The position numbers and the translations under genes were made by a program. Of a stretch of 64,000 nucleotides of DNA, positions 45,741-59,000 are shown in pieces (position 1 is the stretch's first letter; the number at the start of each line of letters is the position of its first letter). The notes below the pieces were generated by a model, which searched no databases, was not told the DNA's origin, and saw only the letters and a list, made by a program, of their open reading frames with translations. Source of the stretch: Chinchilla lanigera (taxonomy: Eukaryota; Chordata; Mammalia; Rodentia; Chinchillidae); the NCBI RefSeq assembly GCF_000276665.1, contig NW_004955475.1:1511503-1575502 (forward strand), read 5' to 3'.

Positions 45741-46945
45741 CTAAATAGTGGAATTCCCAAGAGAAAAAGCAAAGGATTTCAGTATGATAGCTATCATGAG
45801 TGCAAATTCTCTCTCAAGAAGAGGAGCGAGCTGGCTGAAATAAATATGGGTTAGCTGTAACAATTTCTAGAGCTCGGGCCACCATGTTCATAAAAAAGAC
45901 CCAGATAGTCAACGTGCTTGTTTATGTGGGTTCTATATAGTACATGCAAGGGCAGGCTACAAAAAATAGTATGTTTGTAATATACACATATCTATAAACA
46001 AAAATATAGATTTGTACATAGAAAAAAGACAAATCTAGAAACTGTCTTCTAAAAGTAGTTGTTCTAGATAAAGGGACAACAGGTGATTTCCAGTTTCTTC
46101 TTTATAACTTTATGGGCTCTATTTTAAGTAAGCAAACAACACTTTTATAGTAATTTTTAGAAAGTGATAGTTGTTAAGTTTGTTGATTAACTGGAAATGA
46201 ATATATACCAATCTCTTAAAAGAAACACATACTGTACCAGCTATTGGCTAACTAGAGAATACCCAGGAACTTAGACTATCTTATTTCCAGAGAACAAAAG
46301 CACATAAAGGGAGTTGTGGAGATAAAGAGATAAACAGTGTGAAGGCAAAAAAAAGGCCAACCATGTGTTAAGAGTCTATAATTTAGGCAACCAGAATGTA
46401 CTCTGGATATATGACCTCACACAAAGACTATTTTATTCATGGTCAGAAATGAATAATGCCGACTTTACAAGTCTAAAAGACAAAAATTCTTCTTATTTAT
46501 CCTACAGAAGTAAACCTGAACCAAAAACAAGTCAAGAATGTAAATGAATGTGCTGGAAATTATTACAGACTCTGAAATACTATTTCAGATTAAGTGCAAC
46601 ACATATTCTTCCATATTCAAACCAGGCTGGAGAAGTTTGATACAAAGAACAAACTACTATTACCAAGAAGAGAGCAGAGTCCTAAATAAATCTTTTGTCC
46701 ATAAACTCAGTTTCCTATTGCTTCTTCAGTTATATAAGTAGTGTTTCCAGATTATAACTATACAATGTTAGGCATATTCTCAAGAGAAATTTCTTGGGTA
46801 AAGGAAAACATAAACAAATTTTAGCTTTCCGTGACTTTTATCTAGACTATGATGAATTTATGAAAGAGATAAATTGCTTCTCAGAAAAATCTAGGCAGGA
46901 TTAATTTGTTTGAATAAATACAGAGCCTATAAAAATGTATCCTAC
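45741..46945. other. WNK3 intron, no feature seen
   Basis: No repeat or coding signal recognised; short open frames at 46365-46741 (+) show no features. Confidence 0.35.
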
Positions 46946-47089
46946 CTTTATCTGTGAGACCTTCTGGACAGTTAATGGGGAAACTTGGGGCTGTGAAACA
47001 ACTGTAGGTCCAAGGACATGTACAGGCAAAACAGTGGACTGACCTTGAACCACAGGCAAAATCTGGGGCTGAGTCAGCTGTGGACGCAA
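46946..47089 (-). CDS. WNK3: WNK3 exon: Pro/Val/Gln-rich linker
   Basis: The exon is 144 bp in phase 0: 48 codons from [10 protein letters not shown] to VQKVSQIK. The acceptor is TATCTTAATAG and the donor GTAGGA starts at 46945. The signature [16 protein letters not shown] is WNK3-specific in my memory. This is the most 3' WNK3 exon I can recognise. Downstream on the gene strand is intron up to the decayed coding-like block at 44420-42430 and beyond. Confidence 0.94.
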
Positions 47090-50000
47090 CTATTAAGATA
47101 AAAAGATTAAAGGTAAATTATCCCAGTTATGATAAATATACTTTCTTGAGACAGGGTCACGCTATACAGTTCAGGTTAGCTTTGAACTCACTATGTAACC
47201 CAGGCTGGCCTTGAACTCTCAGCAATCCTCCAGCCTCAGCCTCCTGAATGCTGGGATCACAGGCGTGTTGCCACCATGCCTGGCTAATATATGTTCTTTT
47301 TGTCTTTTTGAGACAGGGTCTCACTATGCAGTTCAAGCTGGCCTTGAGCTCACTTTGTAGCCCAGGCTGGTCTTGAACTCACAACAATCCTCCTGCCTCA
47401 GTCTTCCGTGTGCTGGGATTACAGGCGTGTGCCACCACACCCGGCTTAACATACTATTATATACTTAAAATATAATAGTTCTCCTCACCCCTGAAATTTG
47501 CTGGCAATGTCCTACTAGTTGCTGGGATGGATAAATTTGCCCTGGAACATTTATGTCGGCTTGCAGGATGTTGGAAGTCATTTGAGAGCTCATCATCTGG
47601 TTTGAGGAATAGGGTAAACTGGGCTGGCTTGAAGTATCTGAATGTATAACTGATCCAGCTTCTGCTTCGGACAAATTATCACCTATAGCAAATAAAACAA
47701 GCAACAGGTAGAAAAGAACATTTGAAGCACAATGTCTAAATTGTATAGATAACAATAAATGTTTCTTTAATGGATATTATTTTTACCCTGACAAACAAAA
47801 AGAACTTCAAAAAGCATGTACACTGAAGAGCAAATCAGAAACAATCATGTGAACTCTATATTAAGCAATGAAATATTGACAATGTAGTTCAACTAAAATT
47901 TCCTTCCCTCACTCATCCTTCCTTCCTTTTCTTTTTCTCCCCTCTTCTCTCTCTCTGCCTCCGTCTCTCTTTCTCTCCCTCCCCCACCTCAAGCCTGGTG
48001 ATAGAATCCAGGGCCTCACATATGCTAAGCACACAGTCCGCTACTGAGCTACATCTTCAGTCCTATACTTTTCTTCACAAAACAAAACCTAAAAACAAAG
48101 AATCACATACAAATTAACTCTATTTGCTAACCATTTCATGTATCTCCCTAACTAAACTATACTTACCATTACAATTTCAGTAAAATGTGTCATAATCTCT
48201 TCCTCCTAGAAACTGGGTAGAAAAACTATGTATTTTAGAATAATTGCTTATTACTATGCAAATATTGTATACTTCCAGAGAAAAGAATGCATTATAGCAG
48301 GAAAAAATAGAGTACTTTTCTTGGTGATACTGGGGATTGAACCCAGGACCACTGAACTGAGCTGTACACTGCTCTTTGTTATTTTTTGAGAGAGGGTCTC
48401 ACTACATCACTAAGATACCCAGGCTGGGCTTCAATTTGTGATCTATATGCCTCAGCCTCCCAGAGTTCTGGGATTACAGGTGTGTGCCTCACAAAAAATA
48501 GAGGGCTTCAAAATGATAAAGTCTTAACATCTACAAAATTCCTTCTTGAGGAATAAATGATATCTTTAGCTCTAAATTTTCTTTGCTAAAGGATTTAAAT
48601 TAGACTCTTGAAAGTGTTAGTAAGGAGCTGGGGATTTAGCTCAGTGGCACAAGTGCCTGCCTGGCAAGCACAAGTTCCTGAGTTTGATTCCGGGTACCAA
48701 AAAAAAAGTGTTAGTAAGACTAGGAGCATGCCTATAATCTCAGCACTCGGAGGCTAAAGCAGGAGGATCGCCGTGAGTTTGAGGCCAGCCTGGGCTATGT
48801 AAGTGAGTTCAAGGCAAGCCTGCACTACATAGTGAGACCCTGTCTCAAAAACAAAAACCAGAAGTGTTAGTAAGGTCTGAATGTCGTGGCAAACACCTGC
48901 AATCCTAGCTATTTGGGAGGTCGAGACAGGAAGATTATGAATGATGGACTACATAGTAAGATTCCTATCTTAAGACAAAAAAATATAAAAATGGCTGGGG
49001 ATGTAGTTCAGTGGTAAAGTGCCTACATAGACACTCTATTTCAACTCCCAATATCAAGTAAACTTTACTTTTTCTCTGAATAAAAATAGTGAATGCAATC
49101 CTTATGTAACTCACACCTTGGAAAAGACATTCAATGAACAATTTTTAAGTTGTTTTTTTTTTTTTTTTTTTTTTTTTTTTGAGACAGAGTCTCACTATGT
49201 TTCTTAGTCTCAAATTCCTCGAGTCAAGAAAACCTCCCACCGGGGGCTGGGGATTTAGCTCAGCGGCAAAAGCGCCTGCCTGGCAAGCGCAAGGTCGTGA
49301 GTTCGGTTCCCGGTACCGGAGAAAAACCAAAAAACAAAAAAAAAAACAAAACAAGAAAACCTCCCACCTCACCCTCCCAAGTGGCTGGGACTACAGACAT
49401 ACATCACTGTGTCCAGCCAGAACAATTTCTTAATTTTATTGTTGTTTTTAAAATTTTTTTTGGTTTTTTTGAGACAGGATCTCGCTATGTAGTTCAGGCT
49501 GGCCTTGAATTCACTATAGAGCCCAGGCTGGCCTCGAACTCATAGCGTTCCTCCTGCCTTGGCTTCTGGAGTACTGGGATTACAGGCATGTGCTTTTGCG
49601 CCCAGCTTTCTCGATTTGATTTGATTTCATTTCATTTTTTGGTTTTCTGAGACAGACAAACCTGGCCTTGAATGCACTATGTAGCCCAGGCAGGCCTCAA
49701 ATTCACAACAATCCTCTCTGCCTTGGTGTTCCAAATGCTGGGATTCCAGGCGTGTGCCACTGCACCTGGCCCAGTTTTCTCAATTTTAAAATAAGGATAC
49801 TCACCCTATTTCAGAGGTTTTATGAAGAGTTTAAAGAACTGATAGATAACAGAACACTTTGAAAAACACAGAATGCCACTTAAAGACAACTTGATTTTTC
49901 AAATTGCATCTGTTTTTACCTCTAACAGACAAACAATCCTGCTGTGGTTTTCTTTGTAGAAGCTGTTGCTTAACATGCTGATCAACTTCAGTTTCTTCAC

Positions 50001-53000
50001 ATTCAACCCTGGTGTACTGCGCAGGGGCAGGGGGCACAGTTGTAGTTTGATGCTGAGTCAATACCGTTCCCACAGACTTGCACTGTGAATCTTTGTGTTC
50101 TTCCGAACAACCAGCAGGCTTCTTCTCTCTAGACTTTTTTATCAGGGTCACCCGGTCTCTAATGGATTTAGCAACAGCTTTGGAATCACTTTCATGGAAG
50201 AATCCAGACTTGACCTGCAAACAAAATGTAATAAACAAGCTAACATTTAAAATTTTAGCCTTTTTTTTCACTACCAACATTATATTATGTCCAAAGTTCC
50301 AAATGTTATAATCAAAGACATATATATATATATGCAAGAGCCTTTAATTGACATAAGAAAACTATTAATATTACCAAGCATTACTAAAATACTTTCAGAT
50401 TTTAAACAAAAATAAACAAAACATGATGCTTCAGTATGGTATGTGGAGCCTTATTACAGGTAATTTATGACTACCATTAAGTTTTGTGAAAGATTAAGCG
50501 TTTCATCATTCCACAGTGTCTGTAATGTGCTGAATACTGAGCATGAGAGAGATGCATATGACTAAATTAGTCATTTGTCCTGTATAAGCACAAAATCTGG
50601 GAATGTGAGATGGATATAAACTTAAAATGAAATGAGGTAAAAAAAAATGAGATGCTGAAAAAGCTCTGAAGAAGGAACACGTGCCTCTCTGGAGGAAACA
50701 AGAGAAAGTGTCACAGAGAAAGTAAGTTTGGACCTGGATTAAAGCCAAAAGAGGAATGAGCAAGCTATTAAGGAAATCACAAATAAAGTCTGGGAGGAAG
50801 ATCAACATTCTGGGCACAGGGAAATAATTATCATAGCAAAGTATTATGTCTTACTAGACATTAGAAGAATGAGAAAAGAGGAAAGGGCTCTGCTTTGTTG
50901 TCTCAGAGGAACAGGGCTGAGAGGCAGAAATGCTTGAGGAGGTACAATGGCATATTATTCTCAGTCCTACAGTCTGCTTTTTAAAGTATATCTTGGAGCC
51001 GAACATGCTGGCACACACCTGTCATCCCAGCATTCGGGAGGCTGAGGCAGTAGGATCACTGAGAGTACAAGGCCAGCCTGGACTACATAGCAAATTTAAG
51101 GCCAGCCTGAACTATACAGCAAGACTCTGTCTAAAAAGAAAAGCCTATCTTGGGGGTTCTGCAGACTTTTGGAAATTTTATGGTAGTTGAAAAATGATTA
51201 AAATGCTAGACAAAACACATGTGCAATTTTGCTCCCTCTCAAAGCTTCAAAAGCAAAATACCTCACAGTTAGTGTATTTTAAAATTATAAACCCACAATA
51301 ACAGGGAGAGTAAGAGAAAGATAAAACATGTTTAAAAGCTTGGACCATAGAAAACAGACAGACAAAAGCAAGCTAGCAGATCTGAGAAAGGTGAACTATA
51401 GAAAACTGAGAATCATTCCTATTTATACTTAAGAATACTTTAAAAATCACACGAACTAGCAACACTAGGTACTTCTACAACTGAGGGTAAAGTCAAAAGA
51501 GATGGCTAACATAAGGAAGATTAGGCTAAACAGTTCTAAAAATCAGTTACATAGGTATCTACACCCTACTCTCCATTCCACACCTTTGCATGATTGCTCC
51601 TCTTTTCTCTAAAAATCCAGAGTTTTCTTCTCTGGGGAGAGTAAAAGATAGTATCACTGGACTATGGAAGACGAAGTACAGTTGAGGATGTGACTACCAT
51701 GTTAAAAACAAAACAATTACGTGAGCGTATGTAGCTGGATGTCTAATTCAGAAATGACCCTCTTCGCTACTTGCTAACAAAATGGTAACCACACCCTTAA
51801 ATCCAGAAAGGACACTGAAAGATGCTTCTCTGGAGAATATGATCAACCCAAGATAAAAGACTTAGAAATGCCTTTAAAGATGTCCAGTTAATGGTCCACC
51901 CAAATATCCTACTATAGTCAAAGTTAACCAGTCCTACACAAGCAATCATCATCTAGTCAGCTTATTTGTCCTTGTGGTGAAAAACATTATGGCCCCTCAA
52001 AGATGTTCCCTCCTAATCTCCAAACCTGTCCATATGGTGAGAAAGCACTCCCATCATGGTGTTTGCTCTGTAAGGCACAGTTGACCTTAGGCTAGGGAGA
52101 CTATCTGGGTGAAACTTTAACCAGTAGATGACTTGAGAAGGATTCAATATGGCCTTGCTGGCTTTTAAGATGGAGTAAGGTGTACATGAAAAACTGAAAA
52201 ACAGCTTCTAGATGCTGAAAGCAATCTCTAGCTAATAACTAGGAAAGAAACAGGGAATTCAACTTTACAACTATATGGAATTGAATTCTGTCAACCACCT
52301 GGATGAGCCGAAAATCAGATTCTACCTCAGAGCTTCAGAAAACAATTAGGCCAAATATTGCCTTGATTATAGGTTGGTGAGATCCTAAGTAGAGAATCAT
52401 CCAAAGCCCACCACAACTTCTGACTGATATAACTTGCAGATAATAAATATGTAGTTACTATTTTAAGTTATGAAATTTGTTATGCAACATTAGGAAACTA
52501 ATATAATCAGTATTCAAAATGAGAGTCAAAACATTAAATTTACAGAGTGCTGTGATAATGTTGCATAAACAGAACAAAGAACAAGATGCTTACTCTAAAA
52601 AAGGAACATAAAAAATGAAAACAGAAGCCAAGTGTGGTGGTGCATTCCTGTAATCCCAGAACTTGGGAAACTGAGCCAAGAGGATCACTGCAAGTTCAAA
52701 GCCAGCCTACAGTACAAAGGAAAGGAAAGGAAAGGAAAGGAAAGGAAAGGAAAGGAAAGGAAAGGAAAGGAAAGGAAAGGAAAGGAAAGGAAAGGAAAGG
52801 GAAGGGGAAAGGAAAGAGGAAAGGAAAGAGGAAAGGAAAGAGGAAAGGAAAGNNNNNNNNNNNNNNNNNNNNNNNNNNNNNNNNNNNNNNNNNNNNNNNN
52901 NNNNNNNNNNNNNNNNNNNNNNNNNNNNNNNNNNNNNNNNNNNNNNNNNNNNGGAAAGGAAAGAGGAAAGGAAAGAGGAAAGGAAAGAGGAAAGGAAAGG

Positions 53001-56000
53001 AAAGAGGAAAGGAAAGGAAAGGAAAAAAAGAAAAGAAAATAGGCCCTTGAAATTCAAAACATGATAGTAAAATTGAAAACTCCATAGAAAAATTAGAAAA
53101 TAAATGTAACAGTATCTGCCGGAGAGAATTTTTAAAAGATGGAAAACAAAACAAAAAAAAGAATATTGGAGAACCAATCCACGAGGCCCAACATCCAGAT
53201 AACAGCAGTTCCAGAAAGATGGAACCATCAAATAAACACTTGAAGAAATTTCCCACAGTCAAGCATGGTGGTATACACCTGAAATTGTAGCACTTAGGAG
53301 GCTGATGGAGGAGGACCGCTGCAAGTCCCAGACCAGTCAGGGGTATATAGTGAATTCAAGGCCATCCTGAACTACTAAGCAAGACCCTGTCTCAAAAAGC
53401 TAAAAAAAAAAAAAAAATCCTAGAAACCAAAGTATACGGTTTGCCTAGTGTGGTAGCACATTCCTATAATCTCAGCAATTGAGTTCACTGGCAGCCTGAG
53501 CTACATAGTGAGTTCAGGGCCAGGCTGAATGACATAGTGAGACCCCATATTAAAAAAAAACCCAAATATAAAAAATAAAGCATATAGTCTAACAAACTGA
53601 AAGAGTTCAGAGAGTATCTAACCTAATGGGTGGAAATAGATCCAAATTGAGTTATTTCACTGTAAAATTTTAGATTGCTGAGAAGAAAAAGTAGATATTA
53701 CAATCCTCCAAAGAGGAAAAAATGGGTCACAAGCATAATATTGTAAGTCAGAACAAATTGGGAATTAGCAATACCAAATGCTAAAAGAGCATGGAAAAAT
53801 GACTCTAAATTAAAAACAAAAAAGCTGTCAACACCCAAAATGACTTGGCAAGCCAAAATGATAAATTAAATACATGGACAAAAAGGCATTTTCATACATG
53901 TAAGTCTCAAATAATGTACCTACCATGTACTCCTAAGAAGCTAGGAGAAAATTTAAAACATTGTATATACTAGAGTGCAGACAGGATGTATTATGATTTT
54001 TGTACCTGTACATGTTGGGAAAATTGAAGAAATTGTTTATTCCTTTTTAGTCCTATACATTTTAAAATTGAAATCACTTTACATTAGTTTCATTCATTCT
54101 GATATAATGCATATTTACTGCACAAATTAAAGCACTATAAAAGTATATAAGATATATTTTTTAAAATAAGCTAGCGGAGAAGTACGCCACTAAAACAAAA
54201 CAGTAAGTCAGGAGAGAAAAAACACAGGATTTAGTGAACATAAAGCCCAATACAGAAGTGAGGCTAAGAAAATCTAGGAAGACAGTAAAAGTAAATATCC
54301 AGATAATCGTTGTGTACCAGATGTCCAAGAAAATCACTGCGGATTAAAATAGTGTGACTAGAAAGAGGGTCATGTAAGGTCTATCATCTCATCCCAAAGA
54401 TCCCCACCATCACTGTCCCATCCTTTTTTTTTAACCTGAGGCCAGAATAACCATGTGAGGCTGGCTCAGACAGGCTGTACACGGCTGGTCATGACCAGTC
54501 TTGATCATGTGCTGCCACAGGTCTGGCATGCCTCTCCCACCAGCACTGCAGCGGCCTGGAGCAGGTGTGGACATGCTTTTCATCTCAGAGTAGTTAGCTG
54601 CAATGATCTACTGAGAGTGGGGGATGATCATGGGGAGATTAGAAACAGAAAAATCAGGGCAGCCCACACTTCATCCAACCCTATGGTTATCAGACAGCTA
54701 ACTGCGGGTCCACACAACAGCCTTGCTGAAGCCTTGACTGTGCTGAGCTATGGGCTTATTTCTCTGGACTCATTCATGACCCTGTGTTCTGATTTCCTTA
54801 GAAGCAGCTTTTGTATACTCTAAGGAAGCCAAAAACAAGACAGTGACCCAGAGACTCACTTCAGCTTATCCTCCCCATCAGATTCTGCATCTGTTCTCAT
54901 CAGTAGTCCCTGAGTAACCAGCTAGGGGTATATTGGCAACTTAGGTCTTCAAAATGATACAATATTTTAACTGTATAAACAAATATGAAAAAAATAAAGG
55001 AATGAGTTAACAGGAAAGTCAGGATAGATTTTGCCTATTGTGTTCAGGGAGGGGAATGCAGTTGGAAGGGACACATGGGTGGCTTCAAAGACAATGATAA
55101 TGTTCTATTTCTTTTAAAAAGTAGCACTTTATTATTTTTTATATTGTACACATAAATTTACTATGTTGAGTTACATTTCACAATAACACAATTTAAGTAA
55201 AGAGTAAAGGAGAAAATAAGAGGAAAGAAAGCACTGAGAATGAGGAAAGAATCGACCCTCATACCACTAAGGGATGGCAGAAAGAGTAGCTAAGATTTAC
55301 TTACCATTTCATATGCTACTTCCTCAGGTGTATCTGTTTCTAAATTGAAACTGAATTCAATAGCTTCATTGTCTTTGTGTTTTCCTTTCAATTTTTTAGG
55401 ATCTTCAACCCAGAGTCTCAAAGCCAGGGATGAATTTGAGCAATCATCTTCCTCTGCTAACTCCACTCTCAGTCCTGTATCCTCAGCAAAAAATGCGTGG
55501 TTTAGTAGGTCCCTGATAGACAACCTAATAAGATATAAACCTTGTTATTAGTTTTTCCAATCATAAGCAAGATGCAAATCCTTTAATTAGTAATAATTGT
55601 ATCAAACAAACAACCTTATTTTAAATCTGTCTTATTATAAAAACTAAATCTTATATCCAACTTACTACTAGGGATACCAAGAAATCCCAATGAGGGCTGG
55701 GGATATAGCTCAGCAGCGCCTGCCTGGCAAGCGTGAGGCTGTGAGTTCTATTCCTGGTATCAAAAAAAAAGGGAAGGGAGAGGGAGAAGGGGAGAGGGAG
55801 AACGGGAGCAGAAAGGGGAGGGGGACGGGAGGGAAGAAAAGAAAGGAAGAAATCTCAATGAAGTAATTCATCTAGATAATGAAATTTAACATATATAAAA
55901 GTATACCTAAAGAGACCTGGAGAAGTACTATCATACATATCAGGTACACTGGTTAAGTTTCTCTAAGCCACTTAAGTTAGTAATACTCAAAAGATTCCCA

Positions 56001-59000
56001 GCAAAGGAAAGTAAAAACTGTCCCAGATATAAAAACTAAATTAGAAATTCAAACTCTTTTACAAATATTTTAAATATGTCACTGACTTTGCTAACAATAA
56101 TCCAGTCAATGTACTTCACTCATTAGAAGGATGGCACAGGTGAAGCTAAGGTGGTTCAGCAAAGTACAGTTGTTTTCTTAAAGTATTTAACATTGGTTTT
56201 AGGCCATAGTAAACATATAATGAATACAACCCTAGCTTCATATCAGAGATTAATCATCTCTGAAGAAAAAAGTACAAGAGGTCATAAGAATCTTTTATAA
56301 GCTAATGCAGTTAATTTATTTTTCTTTTATAAGACATGTAATATGTATCTGTATTACAGACCAGTGGAGCTGAAATTGTTATTTTCCATTATGTCTATGT
56401 AGAGAGCCCCTCCTATGCTACTTAAAACAGAAAAAGCACGTGTATAGCATGATGTCCTGTAAGTGGAGGATATTCAGTCCTTGACATTTTTAGTGATCAA
56501 AAGGTACATACTTAACTAAGGCAGTTATTAAAAATAAGCTTGTTTGAAGTAATTATTTTAATACTAAAGTAAAATGTGTTTAGCCCTGTGGCTTTCAATG
56601 AAAATTTTGTCTAAGCATTTTCAGTCAGGAATACAGAGTGTGATCAAAATATATGGGGAATGTGTAATTTTTAAATTGTATTAAAGTAAAAGACATATTG
56701 CCATTAATCCCACTCAAAATACTCCCTCCCACTTCAAACACATTTATCCTGTCACTCTTGCCACTTTTTGAAGCAGTTCTGAATGGCCTCTTTTGTGTCT
56801 TCAGAAGGTGTCACAAAAATATGGCAACACTTGCTAAGTGCCATTCAATGGAAAGGCAGGCTCATAACAATCTTACCTTATTCATTGAATCTGGCACTGT
56901 GCAACTTCTGGCTCTTCCTCAGTGTCAAAAATGACTATGAAACATTTTGAATCAATTTATGACATCAAGGCAACTAAACGAACTAAAGGCACTTGTGAAA
57001 GACTTCCAGAATTACTTAACAAGGGGCAGGAATGATGAGATAAGTGTGTTCAAAGTATACTCTGAGGGGGGGGTTAATGATAATATGTCTTTTACTATAA
57101 ATTTTTTTAAAAATTTAAACATTCATTATATTATCTGATCACAATATATAAGTATGGCAGTAGTAGCAGAAAATGTAATTTACTGAAAAATTCTTACTGT
57201 TAGGTATATGTATATATCCTTTTAGTCATCAAAATATTACTTATTGTAAGGAACAACTGAGTAACTTGCTCAAGCTAAAAGTGAGTCTACATTTGAATCT
57301 TAAGTCTGGCATTGAGGACTATGCTTTTTCAATACATTAATAATGTTATTTAGTAACACATCATAATTATCAAGTAATATAGACAACAATCAGAATCTAA
57401 ATGAAACAGCTACTTCAACACAGTACTTTTAGCCTCAATTTAAAAAGCAAGTCCATAGCTCAGTGGCACAAGCACAAGGTCCTGAGTTTGATTCCTGGTA
57501 CCAAAAAACAAAAAAAAAAGCATCTGAGAGTGTAGCTCAATGGTAGTGTACACTCTTAGCATATGCCGTGCCCTGGGTTCAATCCCCAGTACCAAAAAGA
57601 AAAAAAGCATGTTTAAAGTCTTATGACTTGAGCCAGGTGTAATGGCACATGCCTGTAATCCAAAAATTGGGAAGCTAAGACAGGAGGATTGCTGCAAGTT
57701 TGAGATCAGCCTGGGCTACAAAGTGAGTTCAAGTCCAGCTTGAACTACATAATGAAACCCTGTCTCAAAAAGACCAAAAAAAAATCTCATAATTCAATGA
57801 CAACAACAACAACAAAAAGAACCCACTTAACAATCGGCAGCAGTAAGGGCTAAAGATATAGCTCAGTAGTAGAGGAATTGCCTAGCACATGCAAGGCCAT
57901 GGATTTGATCCCTACTATAGGGGAAAAAATTACAAAAATGGGCAAAGCACTTAAAGATTTCTCCCTAGATACATAAATGGCCAATAAGCACATAAAAACA
58001 TACTCTATATAAATAGTTATTAGAGAAACGTAAATCAAAACCACAAGGAGATATACTATTACACCCATTAGGATGGCTATTATCAAAAATCAGAAAATAG
58101 CAAGTGTTGAAGCTGGAAGCAATGGAGCACATCTGTAGTCCCAGGTATTTCAGAGGCAGGGGCAGGAAGATACCAAATCCAAGGACAGCCTAGGCAACTT
58201 AGTGAGATCCTTATTAAAAAGAAAAAAATTAAAAGGGTTTGGGCCAGGGATATAGCTCAGCAGCAGAGTGCCTGCCCAGCAAGCACAAGGTCCTGAGTTT
58301 GATTCCCTATACAAAAAAAGGGGGGCCTGTAACTCAGTGGTAGACTACTTGCCTAGCACATGTGAGGTCCTGGGTTCAATCTCCAATATAGTAAAAAGGA
58401 AAAACAAAACAAGTGTTGATGAAAATGTTGAGATAGTACAATCTTCACACATTGCTGGTGGGAATGGAAAATGTTACATATATCTGTGGTAGAACATTCG
58501 GTGGTTCTTCAAAAAGTTAAACATCAGAAAATGGAAAGATATTTCATTTTCCTTGATAGGGAGAACCAATACTGTCAAAATAGGCATGCTTCTGAAACTG
58601 ATATACAGACTTAATGCAATGCCAATCAAAATACCAACAACATTCTTTACAGAACTGAGAAAACAATCCTAAAATTCATAAATAACGAAAATAGATAGCA
58701 AAAGCAATCCTGGGTAACAAGGCAAAGCAGGAGGCATCACAATCCTGGAGCTGAAGTTATATTACAAAGCTACAGTGACAAAAACAGCATGGTACTGGCA
58801 TAAAAACAGACATGAAGATCAATGGAACAGAAAAGATGATACAAAACAATCTCAAACACATTAAACTATTGATCTTTGGCAAAGAGGCCAAAAGCATATA
58901 CTGGAGGAAAGATAGCCTCTTTAATAGTGTTGGGAAATCTTGCCACCCACTTGCACAAAATTGAATCTATACCTATCTCATTCACCATGTACTGCATCAA

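Noticed and set aside
46365..46741. Two adjacent short plus-strand open frames as a small gene
   Set aside because: No start context, domain or splice structure; length is as expected by chance.
50078..50311. 77-codon plus-strand open frame
   Set aside because: Antisense shadow of the WNK3 exon 50214-49920.
52632..53262. Long open frames on both strands over the purine tract
   Set aside because: They are products of the (GGAAA)n repeat, which lacks stops in several frames, and cross an N gap.
55345..55551. 68-codon plus-strand open frame
   Set aside because: Shadow of the WNK3 exon on the minus strand.
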